Below are positions 27,932-34,239 of a DNA stretch of 64,000 nt, in pieces. Made by a program: the position numbers and the translations under genes. The stretch's first letter is position 1. Every line of letters begins with the position of its first letter. The notes under the pieces were generated by a model. It was not told where the DNA came from. It worked only from the letters and a program-made list of their open reading frames with translations, and made no database searches. Source of the DNA: Hydrogenophilales bacterium 28-61-23 (GTDB taxonomy: Bacteria > Pseudomonadota > Gammaproteobacteria > Burkholderiales > Thiobacillaceae); the NCBI GenBank assembly GCA_002281555.1, contig NCGJ01000002.1, positions 372,001-436,000 on the forward strand, written 5' to 3'.

Positions 27932-29609
27932 GCGAATTCCTTGTTTGATTGGCTGACCGCGCGGCCAGCGCCAGACGGGCTTCCGCGAGATCGGAAAACG
28001 GGTGTTTGACGCCGTGAATTTCCTGGTAGTCCTCGTGTCCCTTGCCGGCGAGCACGACGATGTCTTCCGGGGCGGCATTCAGAATCGCGGCGCCGATGGC
28101 GGCGCGGCGGTCGAGCATGACGCTTACTGTGCAAGTCGCGCAGCGACTCTTGCCGCTCCCCTCGCCCGCAAGCGGGACAGCCGGAGACTTGGCTGACGTT
28201 TCTGGGCAGCCTAGTCGGTCGGCTGGTGGTTCCATCAGAGGGGCTGGGGGACAGCCAGAGACTTGGCTGACGTCTTTTGGCAGCCTAGTCGGTGGGCTGG
28301 TAGTTTCATCAGAGGGAGGCGGCATGCCAGCGAGGATGCCCGCGACGATCTGGGCCGGATCTTCGTTGCGCGGGTTGTCGCTGGTGACGATGGCTTGGTC
28401 GGCGTGCGCCGCGACGGCCGCGCCCATCAGCGGACGCTTGCCGGTATCGCGGCCGCCGCCGCAGCCGAACACGCAAATCAGGCGGCCCGTGGTCAGCGGT
28501 TTCAGCGCGGTCAGCACCTTGTCCAGCGCGTCCGGCGTGTGCGCGAAGTCGACGATGACGGTGGGTACGTCCGGGTCTGCGCCAAGCTCCGTTTCGACCC
28601 GTTGCATGCGTCCGGCGACCGGCCGCAATTGCTCAAGCGCGCTCAAGGCGGCGGCCATCGGCACGTCGCTGACCAGCAATGCGCCGAGCACCGCGAGCAG
28701 GTTGTAGGCGTTGAACTCACCCAGCAAAGGCGAGACCAACTCGCCGCGCCCCCAGGGCGAGGCGATGTCCAGACGCAGACCAAGCCGGTCGGCATGGCAA
28801 TGCTCGGCGCGCAGGTCGCCGGATTTGAGGCCGTAGCTGAGCACTTGCGCCGGGCCTGTTTTTAACTGTTCAACCAGGGCCGCGCCGAGTTCGTCATCCG
28901 CGTTGAGCACCGCCGCCTTCAGGCCCGGCCACTGGAACAAGCGCGCTTTGGCGGCGGCGTAGCTGGCCATGTCGCCGTGGTAATCGAGATGGTCGCGCGA
29001 CAGATTGGTGAACACAGCGACATCGAAGGCGACGCCTTCGACGCGGCCCTGGTCGAGTCCGTGCGAGGAGACTTCCATCGCCACGCCGGCCGCGCCCATG
29101 TCGCGGTATTCGGCCAGCAGTGCCTGCAGGCTGACCGCGTCCGGCGTGGTGTGGCTTGCTGTCACCAATTGGCCGGGGAAGCCGTTGCCGAGGGTGCCGA
29201 TGGCGGCGGTCTTGCGACCCAGGCCGGTAAAGGACGCGGCCAGCCATTGCGCGACCGAGGTCTTGCCGTTGGTGCCGGTGATGCCGGTCATCCATAACGA
29301 TTCCGAAGGCTGCCCGTACCAGGCCGCCGCCAGCGCCGCCGCGCGGGCTTTCAGGTTGGCGACGGGCAGATGCGGCGACCGCCATTCTTCTTGCCAGGCA
29401 AACCCTTCCGGTTCCCACGCGATAGCCGCCGCGCCGGCATGGATGGCGCTGGCGATGTGGCTGCGGCCGTCATGCGCCGCGCCGGGATAGGCGAGAAAGA
29501 TGTCGTCCGGGCCGATGAGGCGGCTGTCGGCGCCGATGCCGCGTGCCGTCGGGGCGAGTCCGCGCAGGATGGCGACCAGTTCGCGTGCGCTTGCCATGGC
29601 GTTGTTCAT
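27918..29609 (-). CDS. murE: UDP-MurNAc-dipeptide--meso-diaminopimelate ligase, with a 65-residue insert
   Basis: 563 residues, about 65 more than E. coli MurE (495). MurE adds the third residue of the wall peptide. Seen are ITGTNGKTSVAQWLAAS at 110-126 (ATP loop), ASHTTPDAVSLQ, HLDYHGDM with metal/phosphate contacts and DNPRNEDP at 411-418, the motif that selects meso-diaminopimelate rather than lysine. Then LAGM is followed by about 65 Pro/Ser/Thr-rich residues (430-494) before VMLDRRAAIGAAI and AGKGHEDYQ resume the family. The insert's DNA contains two copies of a 74-base tandem repeat. ATG 29609 overlaps the ftsI stop (ATGA). Confidence 0.95.
   Translation of the reverse strand: MNNAMASARELVAILRGLAPTARGIGADSRLIGPDDIFLAYPGAAHDGRSHIASAIHAGAAAIAWEPEGFAWQEEWRSPHLPVANLKARAAALAAAWYGQPSESLWMTGITGTNGKTSVAQWLAASFTGLGRKTAAIGTLGNGFPGQLVTASHTTPDAVSLQALLAEYRDMGAAGVAMEVSSHGLDQGRVEGVAFDVAVFTNLSRDHLDYHGDMASYAAAKARLFQWPGLKAAVLNADDELGAALVEQLKTGPAQVLSYGLKSGDLRAEHCHADRLGLRLDIASPWGRGELVSPLLGEFNAYNLLAVLGALLVSDVPMAAALSALEQLRPVAGRMQRVETELGADPDVPTVIVDFAHTPDALDKVLTALKPLTTGRLICVFGCGGGRDTGKRPLMGAAVAAHADQAIVTSDNPRNEDPAQIVAGILAGMPPPSDETTSPPTRLPKDVSQVSGCPPAPLMEPPADRLGCPETSAKSPAVPLAGEGSGKSRCATCTVSVMLDRRAAIGAAILNAAPEDIVVLAGKGHEDYQEIHGVKHPFSDLAEARLALAARSANQTRNSHASA
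28176..28323 (+). repeat. 74-bp tandem repeat inside murE
   Basis: Two units (28176-28249 and 28250-28323), each starting GACAGCC and containing GAGACTTGGCTGACGT, GGCAGCCTAGTCGGT and ATCAGAGGG, with roughly 90% identity by eye. The period is not a multiple of three, so the two units are translated in different frames of MurE. Confidence 0.85.
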
Positions 29610-31477
29610 GTCGCCCTCGCTGGAGGGACGCCGGTTCCAACCGGTGGCAGAGAGACCAACGGCACATCCGCCTCCGGTACCACTGGCACCATGGGTGCTT
29701 CGCCGGGCGGCGCGCTGGTGCGGTCGAACGGAGCGTCGGGCGGCAGCGCCATGAAACGCAGCGCGCCGGCCATCACTTTCGAGAAAACGGGGGCCGCGAT
29801 CAGGCCGCCGTAGTACTCGCGGCCGTTCGGTTCGTCGATCATCACCGCCACGACCAGGCGCGGGTCGGAGGCGGGGGCGAGGCCGACGAATGAGCTGATA
29901 TAGGCTTTTCCGTCGTAACTGCCATTGATGAATTTGTGCGCGGTGCCGGTCTTGCCGGCGACGCGATAGCCGGCGACGCGCGCCATCGGGGCGGTGCCGC
30001 CATCCTGTGTCACCAGCTCGAGCATGTGCAGGATCTGCGCCGAGGCCGCCGCGCTCATGACGCGCGTGCCGGTGGCGGCGCCTTCGCGGCGCAGAACCGT
30101 GATCTGTGGCATGACGCCGTTATTGGCGAAAGCGGTGTAGGCGTGCGCCAGTTGCAACAGGCTGAGCGACAAACCGTGGCCGAACGCCATTGTGGCTTTT
30201 TCGATCGGCCGCCAGGTGCCATAGGGACGCAGTCGTCCGCTGACTTCGCCCAGCATGCCGGATTTCGGCGGCGCGCCGAGTCCGGCGCGCGACAACAGGC
30301 GCCAGTAATCCTCGCTACGGGTTTCCAGCGCGATTTTGGCGACGGCGACGTTGCTGGACACCTGAATGGCCTGGCCCAGGGTCATGACGCCTTTGGGGTG
30401 GGTGTCGGTGATTTTCTTGTCGCCGATGATGAACCAGCCCGGGCCGGTGTCGATGACCGAGTCGGGCCGCACCACGCCGGCATCCAGCGCCGCCGCGACG
30501 AACAGAGGTTTCATCGTCGAGCCGGGCTCGAAGGTGTCGGTCACCGCCCGGTTGCGCAGGCGTTCGGCCGCGAACGTGGCGCGGCTGTTGGGATTGAAGC
30601 CGGGCGTGTTGGCCATCGCCAGAATCTCGCCGGTGCGTGCATCCAGCACCACGACCGAGCCGGCGCGGGCGTTGTTGAGGGCGACCGCGTCGTTGAGTTC
30701 GCGATAGGCCAGATATTGAATGTGCTGGTTCAGCGCGAGCGCCAGATCGCGGCCCGGTTTGGGCGATTTCAGCCGTTCCAGCACTTCCACCACATTGCCG
30801 GGCCTATCCTTTACCACGCGCTGCGCGCCGGCCTCGCCGGTCAGCCAGGACTGATAGGCCAGTTCCAGGCCTTCCTGGCCGTTGTCTTCGATATCGGTGA
30901 TGCCGAGCACATGGCTGGTGACTTCGCCCGCCGGATAGTAGCGGCGGTACGCCGGCTTGCTGTACAGACCGACGATCTTGAGCGCTTTGGCCTGCTCGGC
31001 CTTGGTCGGTTCCAGCAGGCGTTCGAGGTAGACGAAACCTTTCCGCTTGTCGGCGAACAGGCGCGCGATCTGGTCCGGGTTTTTGTCCAGGATGTGCGCC
31101 AAGGCCTGAATTTGGCTGGCGCTCGGGTTGGCTTGCTTGGGGTTGATCCAGAGTGTTTCGACCGGCGTGCTCACCGCCAGCGGTTCGCCGCGCCGGTCGG
31201 TGATCATGCCGCGATAGGCGGGAATCGGCGCGATGCGCTGAGCGCGTTTTTCACCCTGGTCGGTGAGGAATTCGCTTTGCCAGACTTGTAGATATACCGC
31301 GCGTGCCGAAAGCGCGGCAAAGCCGGCGAACAGCAAACCGAGCGTCAGGCGCGCGCGCCAGCGTTGCAGGTCGAGCCGAAGCAGCGGATGCATGTTGCCG
31401 GGCCGACCCAAGGCGCGCTTTGCGCCGCCTCGAGGCGCGGTGGCGCGCGGCGGCGGTTCAAATGCGGGCTGGCTCAT
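29606..31477 (-). CDS. ftsI: Septal peptidoglycan transpeptidase FtsI (PBP3)
   Basis: 623 residues from ATG 31477 (ATGA overlap with ftsL). FtsI crosslinks septal peptidoglycan. The short cytoplasmic tail precedes a membrane helix (about 42-62); the PBP dimerisation domain follows, and the transpeptidase domain has the acyl-Ser S320 in STMK, SSN at 374-376 and KTG at 509-511. Residues 10-27 of the tail (RATAPRGGAKRALGRPG) are encoded by a diverged copy of the murB/murF palindromic repeat. ATG 31393 lies just after that repeat and could be the ancestral or real start (595 residues); no clear ribosome site favours it. The Pro-rich C-terminus extends past the usual end. Confidence 0.96.
   Translation of the reverse strand: MSQPAFEPPPRATAPRGGAKRALGRPGNMHPLLRLDLQRWRARLTLGLLFAGFAALSARAVYLQVWQSEFLTDQGEKRAQRIAPIPAYRGMITDRRGEPLAVSTPVETLWINPKQANPSASQIQALAHILDKNPDQIARLFADKRKGFVYLERLLEPTKAEQAKALKIVGLYSKPAYRRYYPAGEVTSHVLGITDIEDNGQEGLELAYQSWLTGEAGAQRVVKDRPGNVVEVLERLKSPKPGRDLALALNQHIQYLAYRELNDAVALNNARAGSVVVLDARTGEILAMANTPGFNPNSRATFAAERLRNRAVTDTFEPGSTMKPLFVAAALDAGVVRPDSVIDTGPGWFIIGDKKITDTHPKGVMTLGQAIQVSSNVAVAKIALETRSEDYWRLLSRAGLGAPPKSGMLGEVSGRLRPYGTWRPIEKATMAFGHGLSLSLLQLAHAYTAFANNGVMPQITVLRREGAATGTRVMSAAASAQILHMLELVTQDGGTAPMARVAGYRVAGKTGTAHKFINGSYDGKAYISSFVGLAPASDPRLVVAVMIDEPNGREYYGGLIAAPVFSKVMAGALRFMALPPDAPFDRTSAPPGEAPMVPVVPEADVPLVSLPPVGTGVPPARAT
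31396..31445 (+). repeat. Palindromic repeat element, diverged copy 3 (5' end of ftsI)
   Basis: Aligns with copies 1 and 2 over CCGGGCCGnCCCAAGGCG, TTGCGCCnCCTCG and GGnGC, with several substitutions and no clear right end. Same orientation as the other two, antisense to the gene. The hairpin is kept in changed form (GCGCCGCCTCGAGGCGC). Confidence 0.7.
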
Positions 31478-31761
31478 GGCTGCACCGCTTTCTGTGCCGA
31501 GTTTTGTTGCAGTACATAGATGCGGCCCGGCTCGGGAATCACCATGTGCAGACGACCGCGCGCGACTTCCTCGACCCGGTTGTGCATCAGCCAAGTGGAT
31601 ATCTCCAGTTGCAGCTGGCCCCACTCGACATCGAGACCGCGGGCATGGGCTTGCTCCGCTTGCAGCGCCACAAACAATTTGCGCGCCTGATGGCGCGCGG
31701 AGACGACGGAGATGGCGGCCGCCACCAACACCAGGGTCAGGATCAGGTTCAGCTTGACCAT
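31474..31761 (-). CDS. ftsL: Cell division protein FtsL
   Basis: 95 residues: membrane helix at about 5-24 ([18 protein letters not shown]), then a periplasmic coiled-coil region ([20 protein letters not shown]) and a family-typical ending with [15 protein letters not shown]. FtsL bridges FtsB/FtsQ to FtsW/FtsI in the divisome. It overlaps the rsmH end by 13 bases and the ftsI start by 4. Size and position between rsmH and ftsI are standard. Confidence 0.94.
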   Translation of the reverse strand: MVKLNLILTLVLVAAAISVVSARHQARKLFVALQAEQAHARGLDVEWGQLQLEISTWLMHNRVEEVARGRLHMVIPEPGRIYVLQQNSAQKAVQP

Positions 31762-32765
31762 TTGCCCTGCTTTCCCGATTTTTCCTGTTCCCAGCCGGCT
31801 TCATGCGTACGCTCGGCCACGCGCATGGTCGCGCTGCGCGCGCGCGGATTGGCCGAGCATTCGAAATAGTCCGGCTTGATCGCACGACCGACGAGTTGCA
31901 AACGGCCGCCGCGCAATGCGTCGGCGGTCACGGGAATCTCGGGTGGAACCCGCTCCCCTTCCGCTTCGCTACGCATGAACCGTTTCGTCATTCGATCTTC
32001 CAAAGAGTGAAAACTGATTACCACCAGCCGCCCGCCCGGTTTCAGGGCCGCGACCGCCCGCGGCAACGCCGCTTCGATTTCCTCAAGCTCGCGGTTAATG
32101 AAAATCCGCACAGCTTGAAAGGTGCGCGTCGCCGGGTCCTGGCCGCGCTCACGTGTGCGCACGGCAGTGGCGACGATGCTGGCCAACTGTCGGGTCGTGG
32201 TGATTGGAGTGAGCGCGCGCGCCGCAACAAGCGCCCGCGCAACCTGTCTAGCAAACCGCTCCTCGCCATAGTTCCAGACAACTTGGGCAATCTCCTTTTC
32301 TTCCGCCTGGTTCAGCCAGTCGGCGGCGGTAAGCCCCGAACTGGTATCCATGCGCATATCGAGCGGAGCATCGAAACGAAAACTGAAGCCCCGCTCGGCC
32401 TCGTCCAGTTGCGGGCTGGACACGCCCAAATCGAACAACACGCCATCCACCGAATCGACTTGCAGGTCGCGCAGCACTTCGGCCAAGGCCGAAAACGCCG
32501 CATGCACCACCTTCAACCGCCCATCTTTCATCTCCGCCGCCGCGGCCACGGCCTGCGGGTCGCGATCCAGCGCGATCAATCTGCCGGTCGGGCCTAGCCG
32601 GGCCAGAATCTCCCGGCTGTGTCCGCCGCGCCCGAAAGTGGCATCGACGTAGATGCCATCCGGACGAACATTCAGCGCATCCACCGCCCCTTGCAGCAGG
32701 ACGGAGACATGTTTTGCCGCCTCGCCATGCTCGCCGCCGGACTGTGGGGGCTGTTCCTCGCTCAC
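31749..32765 (-). CDS. rsmH: 16S rRNA m4C1402 methyltransferase
   Basis: 338 residues from GTG 32765, which overlaps the mraZ stop (GTGA). RsmH (MraW) N4-methylates C1402 of 16S rRNA with S-adenosylmethionine. [14 protein letters not shown] starts the conserved region; [14 protein letters not shown] is the SAM loop; then [30 protein letters not shown] and [18 protein letters not shown]. About 16 residues before KHVSVLL ([16 protein letters not shown]) are extra compared with E. coli; they contain a 13-base match to the right end of the murF repeat. The C-terminal [13 protein letters not shown] is typical, with 25 extra residues. Confidence 0.95.
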   Translation of the reverse strand: MSEEQPPQSGGEHGEAAKHVSVLLQGAVDALNVRPDGIYVDATFGRGGHSREILARLGPTGRLIALDRDPQAVAAAAEMKDGRLKVVHAAFSALAEVLRDLQVDSVDGVLFDLGVSSPQLDEAERGFSFRFDAPLDMRMDTSSGLTAADWLNQAEEKEIAQVVWNYGEERFARQVARALVAARALTPITTTRQLASIVATAVRTRERGQDPATRTFQAVRIFINRELEEIEAALPRAVAALKPGGRLVVISFHSLEDRMTKRFMRSEAEGERVPPEIPVTADALRGGRLQLVGRAIKPDYFECSANPRARSATMRVAERTHEAGWEQEKSGKQGKWSS

Positions 32766-33238
32766 AGCGAGAAGCCCTTGAGTTCCTCCGGCAAGGTGCC
32801 ATCGCGCGCGGCACTGTTGAGCATGTCCGGCAATTGCGCGGAAGCGTCGAACTTGGCCTGCCAGGCGGCCTCCTGCCAGACCTGGAATTTGTTGCCCTGA
32901 CCGACCAGCACGACGGACTTTTCCAGCTGCGCGAACTTGCGCAGCAGGGGCGGAATCAGGATGCGGCCCGCGCTGTCCGGCTCCACTTCCTCGGCCGAGC
33001 CGACCACCACGAACTTCAATTGCTGCGTCAGCGGATGGAAGCCGGGCAGGCTGTTGATCTGGCGCTCCAGCGCCTCGAACTCGGGCAGGGGATAAAGCAG
33101 GAGACAGCCATTGGTTGGGTCGGCGGTGAGCATCAGATGGGCGCCGCATTGCTCGGCCAAACGCTCGCGATAGCGCGCCGGGACGGCCAATCGCCCCTTC
33201 CCGTCTAGCGCTAACTGCGTTGAACCCCGAAATGCCAC
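32762..33238 (-). CDS. mraZ: Transcriptional regulator MraZ
   Basis: 158 residues from GTG 33238, preceded by GGTGGAG; a longer open frame upstream has no such site. MraZ is an AbrB-like (SpoVT) protein with two swapped-hairpin domains, each with the DxxGRxxIP signature: [15 protein letters not shown] and [15 protein letters not shown]. It binds TGGGN repeats in its own promoter and represses the dcw cluster in E. coli. Such repeats are present just upstream (33273-33297). First gene of the operon, as usual. Confidence 0.96.
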   Translation of the reverse strand: MAFRGSTQLALDGKGRLAVPARYRERLAEQCGAHLMLTADPTNGCLLLYPLPEFEALERQINSLPGFHPLTQQLKFVVVGSAEEVEPDSAGRILIPPLLRKFAQLEKSVVLVGQGNKFQVWQEAAWQAKFDASAQLPDMLNSAARDGTLPEELKGFSL

Positions 33239-33272
33239 ACTCCACCCCCGCCGCACACAAAATGACACAAAC

Positions 33273-33297
33273 ACACACAGAAACCCACTTATCCCCA
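33273..33297 (-). promoter_or_regulatory. Candidate MraZ operator
   Basis: On the minus strand: TGGGG, five bases, TGGGT, five bases, TGTGT (a weaker third). This matches the TGGGN-N5-TGGGN-N5 arrangement known for MraZ in E. coli. It lies just downstream of the promoter -10, so binding would block initiation. Another TGGGG lies at 33315-33319 inside the spacer. Confidence 0.7.
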
Positions 33298-33326
33298 CTA
33301 TAGTTAAACCAAATCCCCACCGTCAA
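33297..33326 (-). promoter_or_regulatory. Sigma70 promoter of the dcw operon
   Basis: TTGACG (-35, 33321-33326) and TATAGT (-10, 33297-33302) with an 18-base spacer on the minus strand, about 60 bases before the mraZ start. Both hexamers are one or two bases from consensus. Confidence 0.7.
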
Positions 33327-33413
33327 GCCGAAAAACTGGATTTTTTTAATGGCATCAATGACTTAGAGCGTGTCGAATGCCAAAATACTCAATTGAAATC
33401 GAGTGATATGCGC

Positions 33414-33440
33414 GCAACTTAAAGTCGAACATTAAGTTGC
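33414..33440. repeat. Inverted repeat between rnpB and mraZ
   Basis: GCAACTTAA (33414-33422) and TTAAGTTGC (33432-33440) form a perfect 9-bp dyad with a nine-base loop in an AT-rich gap. It has no U-run on either strand, so it is more likely a protein-binding site or a weak rnpB 3' structure than a terminator. Confidence 0.45.
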
Positions 33441-33512
33441 GGCTGAAAATCGACGGAAATGGGGCACCGAGGCGGATAGCGGGCCGCGACGGTGGAATCA
33501 CTGGGGGGAGGT

Positions 33513-34023
33513 GGAGTTGGCCGATAAGCCGGGTTCTGTCGTGGGCAGCCATTCATCTGGGACGATGGTCGCCCATCGCCTCAAGCAGCCTACCCGCAGG
33601 CTTCGGCGGGCCGCCGATGTCCGAAGACGTGCCTGCCTATTTGGCCTTGCTCCGAGTGGGGTTTACCTTGCCGTCCGTGTTGCCACGTCCGCGGTGAGCT
33701 CTTACCTGACCTGCCTTGCGGCAAGCCCGAACACCCTCGCGGATGTTCGGGCCCACTTACCGGCAGGCCCGAATCCTCTTGCGAGTCTTCGCGCCATTTC
33801 AACCTTGCCTGATCCGTCTCCTGGCGGGGGTCTCCCCCTACAAGGGGACTTTGCCGCTTTGCAGCGTCAAAGTCCGGGCCATCGGCGGTATCTTTTCTGT
33901 TGCACTTTCCGTCGCCTTGGGTCTTTCGACTTATAGCGCCCAGGCGTTACCTGGCACTCTGCCCTGTGGAGCCCGGACTTTCCTCCACGCGGCGAACCGC
34001 GCAGCGGCTGCCTGGCCAACTCC
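33513..34023 (-). ncRNA. rnpB: RNase P RNA, enlarged
   Basis: The catalytic RNA of RNase P, which trims tRNA 5' leaders. Minus strand. The ends GGAGTTGGCC and GGCCAACTCC pair as P1. Conserved regions are clear: GAGGAAAGTCCGGGCTCC near the 5' end, AACAG and GATGGCC, GGAGCAAGGCCAAATAGG, GGGTAGGCTGCTTGAGG and, near the 3' end, CGACAGAACCCGGCTTATC. Length is about 511 nt; class A RNAs are usually 340-400. The extra length lies in the P12 region (about 33808-33880, long GC hairpins) and the P13 region (about 33708-33790, with a GCCCGAACA/TGTTCGGGC hairpin). The core is intact, so it should function. Boundaries are from P1 pairing. Confidence 0.92.
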
Positions 34024-34030
34024 GGCTTGG

Positions 34031-34036
34031 AGTATA
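34031..34036 (-). promoter_or_regulatory. -10 element of rnpB
   Basis: TATACT on the minus strand, ending 7 bases before the GG of the P1 helix, so transcription would begin at the RNA 5' end. No good -35 at 17 bases. Confidence 0.55.
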
Positions 34037-34239
34037 GGGGCTTGATCGGATGATAAGAGGACTAAACCTTGGCGCGGCGGTTTGGGCGGTGGTTTGTGCC
34101 GATGATAAGGCGGCACTCAGTACTTGATTGGTTGAGAGTGCGGTTATAGTGTGCGCGCTGAATTCTGATCGTGTCTTACGCCAGCCCCACGCTTCGGAGC
34201 GAAGTGACACTCAACTGATTACTCTAGGTAAGGACGCAC

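Noticed and set aside
34080-34239. Sigma54 promoter in front of prsT
   Set aside because: GGCAC at about 34110 is not followed by GC at the right distance (TTGA and spacing off by two).
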